Assembly: GCF_051401765.1 (NCBI RefSeq)
Contig: NC_135069.1
Location: 10,766,501-10,830,500 of the forward strand
Origin: Calliopsis andreniformis
Lineage: Eukaryota > Arthropoda > Insecta > Hymenoptera > Andrenidae
Reading direction: 5' to 3'
DNA: 64,000 nt
Shown: positions 36,501 to 48,500 of the stretch, one piece after another
Numbering within the stretch: the stretch's first letter is position 1
Layout: every line of letters starts with the position of its first letter
Notes under the pieces: model-generated
Database searches by the model: none
What the model was told of the DNA's origin: nothing
Seen by the model: the letters and a program-made list of their open reading frames with translations, nothing else
Translations under genes and position numbers: made by a program

Positions 36501-39500
36501 TTAAACCTTGCAAATGCTCGGAGATAATGTAGAGTAATGTTGGGTGAAGTCGACTTGATTCTAAATAATAACGCACGTTCGTCCGCTGGAGTCGAGTAGG
36601 CTGCTAGCGACGACATGCCCGCCACAGCAGTGCGACTCGACGCAGCGTCAACTTTCGGCAATTTTCACAGGGCCAATTTTAAAATGTCCATCTTTTTGAA
36701 AGTTTGTCCATCAAGGGGAAGGATCAAACTATATTCTCCTTTTTTTTCAGATTTTCAAAATCGCGCATCATCTTAAAAACCTGCATTTGTTTAAAATAAT
36801 TGCAGAAAAGATGATTAAAAAACAAGTTTTTTTAAATGAAATAATTTCTTTTACAAACTTCAATGTTTTCTCTATAAGCACCGTAAAGCTCATCTCCATC
36901 CGCTTACTAGTTCAATAGCTATAATTTTTTAAAAAAAAGGTAGCACTTAACTTCAAACAGCTGTAAAATCGACAATTTTCAAAATTTTGAAAAATCCTTT
37001 AGGGTACGTTTAAATATCGTTAAATACTACAACATATTCAAATTTGAGCAAATTACAAGAACTTGCTCCGAAACGTGCCCGATTTCGCGTGGAATGACCC
37101 ATATTTTAACTACTTGGACAGCTTTTATTGCTCTACACAAAAGTCTGCAGTTCATGTTCAAACAATTATACGTAAATAGTTGAGTTTTTTTTTAGAAATA
37201 GTAGCTTACTTACTAATTTTCAAAATGAGATTTAGAATTTTTGGCCATACATATATGTAATTGCAACATTACTCCAAATTTCTGTTGGAATTGATAACCC
37301 ATTCACAATTAAAAAAAGCTTCAATGTTAAAATAAATTTCAGTGTCACTTTGAGAGAGACATGTCATGCATTTATGAAAATTTGTAAGTTCTGCCTCTTT
37401 ATTTCTTTCATCACAATATTGTCGCGAAGAGGATGACAGCAGTCAAAGCAAGTAATAATTAAAAAAATAATGACAACTTGGAGATGTATAGTACCAATTA
37501 AAAGTTTACGTGTACAGTCAGCACGGTTGATTATATCTATGAAACTACAATTATTGTAGGTATTAGTAAACCCATCGATTGGCGACAAGAACGAATCAGA
37601 TAGCTCCAGTCTTCCTATTAAACATTTTTGCTAGCATACGACTAAAATTGCATCACCATAGTTAAATAAATTGACTGCACTTAAATTTATTTATAATTTG
37701 CACTATGCAGAATAATAGAAACAGAAATGCTAAGAATAGCGCTTTCGTAACTACAAGTTTCCTGAATTCACTTGTCTGAAAACAATTTTTACATGATTTT
37801 GCAAAAGAATGTCAAAGATATTTTACTGGTACAACTAATGTTTATTATTTAAGAAATTTATTTAATACATACATAATACACACAGGATTCTTAAGAAACT
37901 TTTAAGAATCTAAATAACACTCGAGGAACCTCTTATCCATACAAGATATGTTATAATTGAAATTCCAAACTACCGGATACATGGAGACAAGAGTAAATAT
38001 TTAATTTTTGAATTTGTGACTACGAGTCTTTATACTTTGTTTCCTTGGTATTGCATCAGCTGGATAAAATAATTCCTCGTTCAGATTAGTCCTCTTACTT
38101 TACCAGTGTACTTGTTATTTAATTTGATGTAAACTTCTTCCCTTGAACGATGAAAATTCGTATAGTGTACGATTCAAAGCTGAAACAAATCGTGTTATGT
38201 GAAAAATAATTATTAATCTTCATTGACGCCATTTTGGATATCTATTGCTTTCAATTATTTAAAATCAAGCTATATGAGACAAGATTTAAATGCAATACAA
38301 TACTTAACTATTCTGAAGGATACATAACCACACAACAGAATTTTGTTTTCAAGAGTTGAAAATGTTTGAACTCTGCAACTCTTTGAGTGCTCATTTTCTG
38401 ACACTTTAATTACTCCTGTCGGTTATAAATAACATGAAAACATTTTGTTTCTTTTGCATTTACTTGTGTACATTACTCGTACAACGTAAGCCAACAGTAT
38501 ATATTATATATTAAAAAGTAAAAATGGCAAAAAACAGTGATCAAAAAGCAGAAATGGATACTGATTAAAGTGACTGTACTGAAAGTTGCATGCTGCTGTC
38601 TTCATTTTCAAGTCAATCAAACGTAAGCAAAATTTACGAATATTATCAGAGAACGAACACAGTACGTGACGGTAGAATTTACGACTAGTATTCATTAGTC
38701 GCAACATGCATTGGGACATGTTGAATGGTAATCGTGATAATAGCACGAGGTTGGTAATTGGTTCACGGTGCTCAGAAAAATAAGTTTACGATATCGATAG
38801 AAGCATGATTGAAAAATAAATGAGCTCGCGTGCGGTTAACGAGTGCGTATCATTTCTTGTGTGGCCGCTGTGGCCTTGGACGAATTCTCTGGGAGGGAAA
38901 AGTTAAAAATGCGACGGAAAATCGATATCGGGGTGGAAGAGGACTTTGTTTTAGCGAGAAAGTTTGCTTCTTTAATGATTAACCACAGTCAACCGTATTA
39001 TTAATGAATTAACAATTCTCGAATCTCTAAGCAGCCTTTTATGGTGTGCCTATGAAGTATTTAGAAATTTAGGTAGCCATATTTACACGAAATGGGTATC
39101 AAACAGAAATTGAAAGTTGGACTGTCGCCTTGTAATCATATCGAAATTTATATTGAAATTTGCATGTTTGTACAAAATCGCACGTTTGTTGCAGTGACGC
39201 AACGTGATAGTATCAATGTTTGGAACACGGTTTGTGTAAATATGTTATTGAGGGAGTTCTGAAAAAGATGACTGTTATCTGTAATTTTGTTTTTGTAATA
39301 AATCGTAACTTAATTTTATGACTAAAATTTTAACTATAGGTAACATTATTGGAACAATTTAATCGGTTCATATAATTTGAAGGAACTTGTTCTTAAATAA
39401 CTTTTTAAATTAATGAGAACGCAAAATGATAATTAATATGAGCATTTAAAAATTATTTAAAACTCGATACACTTATTTAAAATTTTCACTATGCGAAATG

Positions 39501-42500
39501 CAGCTTCACATTTTTTTCTTGAGTTAAAGATACGCAAGAAAGTCGTATCAGAATACAATATTTACTTGTTATGAACTCGTAAATCAGTGCAAGCTTATAA
39601 AAAATAAAAAGAATCTTTCTATACAATTTTTCTTGATTTTATGTTACGATTAATATATTAATTCATAATGCAATATTTACTTGAAATATGTGTGAATAGT
39701 AAAAGTTTTACAACAATGAGACAAAATTGAATATAATTTAAGTATTCTGTACTGCTTTATAATATGAAACTTCGCTTTCAAGATACAAGCTATTAAAAGT
39801 TTAACTTTCTATTGATGTTGCATAAATCATATTGTTAGCCTACCAAGACACAGGAATATAAACATTTCTACATTTTCTCATATTATACCCTTCACTTGAT
39901 TTCAAATACATATTTTCATTGTGCTCTTTTATTTCACATAATTTCATGTACAGTACAATAAAAATAGGTAGAGTGTTCATTAAGTGCATTTATTATAAGT
40001 TAGCAATGAATAAAATTCCAAAATACCAGTTATATCAAATTTAGTAATCCAACATTAAATGGTTACTGAAAAATATAATTTTTTTATTACAATAATGTGA
40101 ATACTGTCGACGTTTCATTTGATTCCCTAACGAAGTTAGTGCAATGCTAACGAAATCTTGGGAAAATTCACGCCCTATGTACTCACAAAAGCCTCAATAG
40201 TGAGAGTGAACATTAGTATACATATATATATTTATTGTGTGGCAATTATAGTTAATTTCTTATTTTCTAGTTGAAGTTTGAAATTTTTTGGTTAATAAAA
40301 CTTTGGCAGCGAATTGCTCATGATCATTGTTGTTTATACAATCCACTAATCACTCTATTGGAAATTAATCTAATAGGCGAAGTTCTTGATTAAGTGATCA
40401 TTTCCTGTCCCTATTAACTCAGCTAAGAAGTTGAGAATAAGGTCAACCAGTAAGGAAATGAAACATGAGCATATTTAGATTGCTTCTTTCGTTATTTATA
40501 CGTGTTATATTTGCATTATATATAAATTTTTAATTGTGAAAATATGGAAAGATCAAAAAACTCTCTCAAACACGAAATAATTTATTTTCCCTCGTCAATT
40601 ATACACATATGAATCAGTTCAATAGTTCTTTGAAAACATACGCATGAATGACCATGGAATTCACAAAATTAATTCATGAAATTTTTAATTTTCAAGAAAT
40701 GGAAAGATCAAAGAACTCACTCAAACAAAAAGCAAAAAAGTTCGTTATTTTCTTCGTTAATTGCACACACATAAATCAGTTTAACAGTTCTTCAATACTT
40801 CATCAAAAATTTTAAGAAATTATTCTAAAGCTAGCTAAAGACATTTCAGTATAACAGCATTTATCAGATCATCATTAGTCAGTTATTCCTGATCCATACG
40901 TTAATGTTTGCCTATTTTCTGCTGCTTCGTCAGTTTCCTTTTTTCGTTTCACCTTCATCAGGATCTTTCTTCTATCGTGCCCAGTATTTCTTGCTATTTT
41001 TTTATATAACATAAAGTTTTCATTCTTATCACTTAGGTAACTATTTCCTGAAAAGACGTTCAATTCCTGCAAGAAATGCAGGCAAGATATGTAACCATTT
41101 ATAAACGTCGTTTCTGTGTATACAGCTATTTTAAGATACTGTATATCAGTGAACAGATGTTCTCAAATAACCTCTCAGAATTTTTTCATTTAAATTCACG
41201 ATGAGGTTCTACATTTAGCTATTGCGTGTCTTCATTTCCGGTTTTAGTAACAGTTTCATATATAGAGACAGATTTTTATGGTCTGATGAACATTTATAGT
41301 TCTAGGTTGTAAAATGTGTGAGATCTTATTAGGTAGTCAATGTCGTTGAGAATTATATTTTTTCTCGAATCTCGAAATTTCTGTAACTGACAAGAGAACA
41401 TAACGACCCCCAGCCTTTGCAGGGTTCAGCAGGGTTACAGAGTGGCCAGGGATATTCGACACATATTTTGTTTCTTATACGTATCAATTTTCGAGATATT
41501 CCAAAAATGTGTTTCAAAGCGTCAGTTTTGGGAGCTTCAACATGAACAACAACCGATAAAAAGGAATATGTGTCGAATAGTTTTGGTCGTTTCACAAATT
41601 TGTTAAACGTCAGCTCATGTCGAAACATTTGGAATTTTCAGAGATATTTTTTAAGGTGGTTAGTTCGCTGTGGATTTCAATAGAATTTTGAATGAATTTT
41701 CACCTATCTACATACATACATGTGTACCATATTTTTTGAAAATCATTCTAGTAGTGTATAAATGCACGTGCACCTCTCAAAAAAGGAAAGACAAAGTTTC
41801 AGACTTATAAAAGATTAAAAACGTGTTATAATGATGGTTTAAAATTAGCAATGTATACAGCAGTGAATTCAAAATAAATCCAACAGTGTTGAATAGATTT
41901 GCATAATTTTGTTCTCATGGTATGATCTTAAGAGATGAATTAAAAATAGACGGTTCTTCAGATTGAAAATGATATCGCAAGTAGATTAATGGAATAGAAC
42001 CTAAGTAAAATAATTATTTTGAAATTAACGCAGAAAAGCTAACAATGAATGCTATATCGCAATTTATTTCATACTCATAATAGCAAAAACAGACGAAATT
42101 TAAAACTAGAGCAACATAGAAAATCATTTTTAGAAAGTTTTCAAAATGAATAAACTAAGAGAAGTTTCAACAGCAGTGTTAGTTGTAAAAATAGTTAAAA
42201 ATTTGTTTAATTCAAAGTGAACTATAGGTAAAGAGGAAAAATCTAATTAGTTGTCTAATAAGAAGAATAATTCTGACTCCATTATTAGGAAGCAATTATT
42301 AAATAGAACATGTTTGTATAAAGTAAATAAAGTATTAAATTAAATGGAACTATAGAAATTTCGCATATATTTTTACTAAAATATCATATTTCTGAATAAT
42401 TGCTCAACTATAGAAAGGTATGCACTTTAGAGTTATTCAGTTGTCTTTATAATCAATGTAATGTTACATCTGTAATTGAAACATGTTTAGTTTTTAAAAA

Positions 42501-45500
42501 ATATTTGATATTACGAAAAAATATTACGTGGACCTATGGAAATTTCGCTGACTGTATAATCATTGAGAACATATGTAAATTTGTAATTCTATAAATACAT
42601 CTATTCCTCCTCCCGATAAAATTCTTCAATTACTGTGTAAATTTTGTTAAATGTATAAAGTTACCATTTCGCAGTATCATATTTCCAAAAAATAAATTCG
42701 ATTCAATTTCAACATTAAAGGAAGCTAAATCGAATATAGTGCTCCCTAACCGTAAATCTATCGATCAAGATTGCCCATACAGTCAGAAAAGTCTACCCTA
42801 ACATGCCAATCGTCTGTCTTATTGAAATTTTACAGCTTCGGAAAGTAGTCATAAAAATTTGAGACGTGAGTTTTCCTATCGACGATCTACGATCAAGGAT
42901 AAAAATAGTATTTTCCATCCCAGCGTAAACAGCTCTGAATCGAAGTTAGTAAAAACATTCAATTGGATTTTATCCTAGGGTTCTCCTTTAGATTGAATGG
43001 TGCTGATTTTTATCTCGACTGTTTCAAATGTACATTTTTAAGGATTTCTTTGTGCGCATAAAATGATAATTATTGCATATGTGAAAATATAGCGTTATCC
43101 TCCTTTTTTTGAGAACTGCAAAGTTTTCATGTCCTCTACTCTTCAGTCTTTAAATTTTAATTTTTAAGACACTATATGACCACTACAAATCTTGATTTTT
43201 TTCAGAAAAATAATTTATGTATTTAATCATTTGAACATAATTTAAAATACATTTGACATTTTGCATGTTTCAGATACGAGAGGCTCCTAAGAAGGGCGAA
43301 GACTGAGGATCTGTCTGAAGTTTCAGGAATTGGTTGCCTCTATCAAAGTGGCGTCGATCGTCAGGGTCGACCAGTTGTTGTCTTCGTAGGCAAATGGTTC
43401 CCTGCTACCAAAATCAATTTAGATAAGGTAAGATTAACATTTCAATTACACCAGTGATTTCATTCATACATACTTGATATTCGTTACCAAATACTTTGAT
43501 ATAATCCAAAGTAATTCCATTATTTACTTTACTAAAATTACGTAATAGATCTGCAGTACAATAGAATGATCTCTTAGCGAAAATTGAACGTTCTTTTTTG
43601 CATTTTTCATCAGACTGGAAAAATTCTGTGAAAAAAGTTACATTCTAAATAGTTTATGTATCATTTTTCGATTCAAGAAAATCTGTAATTATTATTAAAC
43701 AGTGTGCTCAATTCTTTGAAGTTTCTACAGAGAGAAATTAACATTTTGTACGTAATCTAATACCTATTAGAGTATTGGAAGTATCTCGTCATTTAATTTT
43801 TGCACGAACCAATTTTTTTACCTCACTTGACTAGTACATACATTTGTGAGCGAAATGTCCAAGAGATCTATGTAAACCAAAAATATAGCGCATTTCAAAA
43901 CACATAAATGTAATTTTAGGATTGAACTGGAGGTATAAAAATAACAAAGTACGTTTAGTATAAACATTTATTCTATTTCAACTTGCTTTCAGAATATAAA
44001 TAGTATAACTAAGTCTGCTTACAAGTTATTTATTATCATCACTTTAAACTTCAAATATGAACTCGCTCACTACTTGTCATTTTTTTCGCCTGTTTTACCA
44101 CGCGTTTGTCAGTTTGCCAAGATGGTCATTTTAAGAATTTCCTTCAAGGACGAAATTCTATGGAAATAGTCACGTTATATAGATACTTTGTAACATCAGT
44201 ATCACTGAAACAAGGTGACACGAGACATGTTTGTACGAACTTCCTTATGATTTATACACTTGGGATACATTTCTGTAGCTGTTTTGTTATATTTCGGAGC
44301 AGTCTGTATACAAAATATGATTGCGTTTAAAAGAGTGTGTAATTGCATAGAAAATGTGCACTTGAAGAGAAGATACGATCGTACGAAATCAGATCATGTT
44401 CTACTGTTTAACTTTTTCCTTTTATTTACAACCCAAAACGAGTCCATTTCTTTCAGTCCTGTGACTCACTCTGCATGTTAAAAAGATTACCTGTGCAACT
44501 TCTTTAGGAATCATCTGCTATCTTCACCATCCATACCCTAAGAAATGCAGCGATATTGATGTGACATTAATCATTCATGATATGCAAATGAGTCAATATT
44601 TATCTTACAAATAAGAAACAAAACTGAAAAGAGGAAATATTTCACAAGTCATATATGTATAAACTGCTACATATTCATTTTCAGTTGAAAATCTTTTGAC
44701 ACACATTTAATTGAATCATAACTATTCTAATGATCCAAAATTGAGTAGAGTAAAGGTACCTAATATAGCCTAGCAAAAATGAAATCAGTGTCATCTTAGA
44801 GGAAATTGATATTTTTGCATCTAATTTGTCTCAAAGCAAAGAAAATTTATTCATATTTCATACAGAATAGGCCAGAACTACAGAAATCTACAGATTTCTC
44901 GATGGAGTTTAAAAAACGTAAGATATATGAAAATTGGAGATCTAAAAAAGGTGTACTAATCAGCTACCTAAAGAATATGGACTAATTCATATCTGTATAA
45001 ATTTGTAAAGTCATTTTTACATTTACCTTTATTATTTACTATGTGAATGTTTTTTGACGAATTTTTTATTGGAATTACGTTTAAAAAATAGTTTTATTAT
45101 AAAAATATAAAAATAGGTACATTTTTAAAATACTTTATTCTTTAGATATTCGAATTTACATATTAGACAAACAAAATCTATTTTACAAGTTCTGAAAATT
45201 TCATGCCCGCTTCTGTACTAAATACTAAATTGAAATGGAGACAATAGAGGTAGATCATATTAGTAACACCTATACTCACAATACAAAAACGCTATTTTCA
45301 TTAAGAAAAATGTTTAAATTGATCAAATTGCTCAAGCATATTGTTAATTAGATACTTCTGGTGGATATTCATGCATACACATAAGCTTTAACTTATCTTT
45401 TCCGAATGTGATGTAAAATCTCCGTGAGTCAATCAATCACCGAGTCAGATTCACTGAAATAGATCTGCTTCGCTAATTGTTAATCATACGACACTGCAAT

Positions 45501-48500
45501 TACAGTATGTTTTTATACACACGTTTAAGCACTAAAAAGCGAACAATTTCAGCGCTTAGTCACTAGATATGTGCCCATAATTATGAAAGTGGTCTAAGTC
45601 ATATATTTCTTGTTTCGAGATATTTAATGAATTGCATTTGCATGAATTAAAATATATTTTTACATTATGCGACCTTTTTATTTAGAATCTTAATAGTCTT
45701 GATTGATAGAAATTTATTATGAATATGAAATTTTGTGTGAATTTCGTACGAAAATGTTGTTTTTAACGTTTAAATTGACTTAGACCATTTTCAAAATGAA
45801 CTGAATGTCTTATAAATGACTTAAAGCAATAAAGAACCATGGGTTTTATTTGAAACAATAACTTTAATGAAATAATTCATGCACATTTATTAATGATTCT
45901 AAAAAAGTAATGCATATTTATCCTTTCGAGGTTTTAAGATTTTTAAAATGTTCTTGAAAAACTGGAAGAATGTATGGTAGTAAACACATAATATCTTTAT
46001 GTTTTTCTTCCGATACTGGTCTAGTGGTGGTGTATAAAAGAAGTAGCTTAATATTTCCGTATATTTTGGATCTTCCTCTTTTAGGTGAAAGATCCAAAAC
46101 GTGGAATTTAGAATCATCTAAAGAAATGTTATAGAACATTTTATAAGGTTCATTTTTCAAGAATCTCATCCATTGATGTTCCTGCAAACCGACACTTCTG
46201 ACTTATTATTTCTTGACAAAAAATACTTGTAACTGCATTTTCTCATAGGTCTTTCAAAAGTTCTGGGCCGCCTTTGTTTTATTAATCGTTGATGAACTGT
46301 AGTACACAGATATAGATTCTGGGTTTCAAAATCCTTTAGATTCCAGAAATTATCAAAATTAGATTTTCTTTCATTATATTCTACGCGATTTAAACATTTT
46401 TTAAATGACCACGCGCCATTTTCAAGTTATGTTTATATAATTTCTTTAAATTTTTGACTTAGACCACTTTCATAATTAACACTAAATGAATTCCATATAA
46501 TGTTAAAATAACAACCACTATCTAATGGTTCATTTTTTACGATATCGTAAAAATTACATTGAATAAATTTAGTTTAAAATAATGTGGTGTGAAATAACTG
46601 ATAAACTCATTTTTTTTAAATTTTGACTTAGACCACTTTCATGATTATGGGCACGTATAACAAGTAGCCATATTAGAAGCGTGGGCCTCATTCGATACAT
46701 TTACCCCAACGATTGCAGAACAAAAATGTAGGCAAGGAAAGTAACAAGTTTAACCAAAGAAGCGTCACGAGGTCGAAATCGATCCGAGTATTCCACTGTG
46801 GGTTAACCGAGCTCGATTCTTTTATTGTAGACTAGCGTGTTTAGAAGTTCTTCATAAGCTAATCGATCCGTTTACCATGCCTCAGGAACAAGAGAAAATT
46901 GACTCGGTTTTCTGGAACGAAATCGAGCGCGGTAGCCTCTAAACCTTGTCTATAGCTCGCGCATAATCGAACAAAGTTGGCTGTACATCGTCGCGTTTAT
47001 CAATGAATTTATTTCACAGTCTGAGTACATCGAAAGCAATGAGTGCAAAACGGCAGCAGTGGCGTTCGGTTAAATATGGATGCAACGAGTTAATGAACGC
47101 ACTTGTACATATTTTATCAGGCTGAGGTTCAAAGTCAAGTTTGAGGATGTTCCTTTATTTACATTCATCGATACAGATTAGAATTCAAGAAGGAAGCTTG
47201 AATATCAGCTTGCAGTAAAATATATTAATACATTGACAGTCGGTATTTCGTTGTGTGAAATATTTATGTTAGTATAACTAATAAAGCTATAGTTGAAGCA
47301 AGAAAATTGTTTCACACGAATCGTATTATATTAGATATACAATTAAAAACACATAAAAATTTAAAAATCATAAATAGTGCAAGACACATGCGGTTAGTTA
47401 ATATTTCAAAAAGAACAAAAATTTTAATATTTCATTTATTAAACAGTACTCAGTATTTTGTTCAAATATGACAACTGTTCGAATATTAACTAGTGTAGAA
47501 GAATGTTTCGTATAATATATAAATATATACAGAGTGTTTCAGAACTGGCTGTACACACAGAAAAGGGGTGACTGTAGATGAATAAATAAGAGGAAAATGT
47601 AGAACATTTTCTGATATTATGCTTCGTTCAATTTTCAATTTTAATCGAGCACAAGTGTACCGAAGTAGAATTTCAAGCATATGATGGGTAAACGAAAAAA
47701 GAAGAATGTTTCTAGCTTACGTAGAGACGATCAGTGGTCAGAGAGTCTTCTTATTCTCTGTGCTCCTCAAGCACCCAAAACTGTACCTCCGTATGCTTGT
47801 AGTCGATTATAATTCAAACTCAATTTTTTCAAAAACGAAGCATGATATCAAAAAATTGTATTCCAGATGTGTGACTTATTTTTTCATGTAGAATCACCAC
47901 CTTGCCACTTGTACCGCCAATTTTGGGACATCCTGTATAACAAGTTTAACTTTGCTTCTTATGAACCGTAAGACTATGTACTATGTTTGGAGATATTTCC
48001 ACGCAAAATACAGAGAAAATTATTCATTTGCACATTTCACCTTTAATAAATGTTGTCATTTAATTATACTCACATCTAACTGTGAAAAGAGCTGTAAAAT
48101 GTATATAATTTATGCTATCTTTTCTAAATGTGCTATGATAATTAAATTATTAAATAGTTCTTAATATAATATTAAATGCTTTCTTGTACCGAATGTCTGC
48201 AACTTTTATTAGGTATCAGTTAAATTAGTGAAAATAATGCAAAAGTTTTCTCGCGAATAAATTGTGTCTACGAGCACTGCACACTAATCAATTAATATAC
48301 GCTGACACATTGGCCAAGTGACATTTGACACCGGAAATGTTTCATGGTAGAATTATTGACACGATCGATCAGATGTTTATTTTGAACGTCGCTGATTCAG
48401 TAAGGCAGCTAAATCTTTCCTTAATCATTCGACTCGGCGCGATACTATGCTGAATAAGCAGCTCTTTAAATGATTATCTTGCATTAGTGACGCTGATTTT

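Larger units (their letters stand above)
35755..37100. mobile_element. Fold-back element with 538-bp identical arms
   Basis: Left arm 35755-36292 and right arm 36563-37100 are exact reverse complements wherever I compared them, including homopolymer lengths. Termini read GGGTCATTCCACGCG. The flanks are ATAT on both sides (35751-35754, 37101-37104), giving either a 4-bp ATAT duplication or a TA duplication with TGGGTC ends. The 270-bp centre contains a further perfect 16-bp inverted pair (36307-36322 and 36475-36490, AAATATTGGTAACTCA). The arms therefore once reached further, and the right side carries about 58 extra bases between the two stems. There is no transposase. The superfamily is not recognised. 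Sitting inside a GDAP2 intron, its RNA would fold into a very long duplex. Confidence 0.85.
37105..43273 (+). other. GDAP2 giant intron 6, last part
   Basis: AT-rich intron with a GC-richer patch at 38780-38960, a diverged tandem duplication at 40524-40840 and an inverted-repeat patch around 41440-41650. The intron ends at the acceptor TTTCAG before 43274. Confidence 0.55.

Noticed and set aside
41353..41628. 91-codon minus-strand frame
   Set aside because: It overlies an inverted-repeat patch and shows no family resemblance; treated as repeat DNA.
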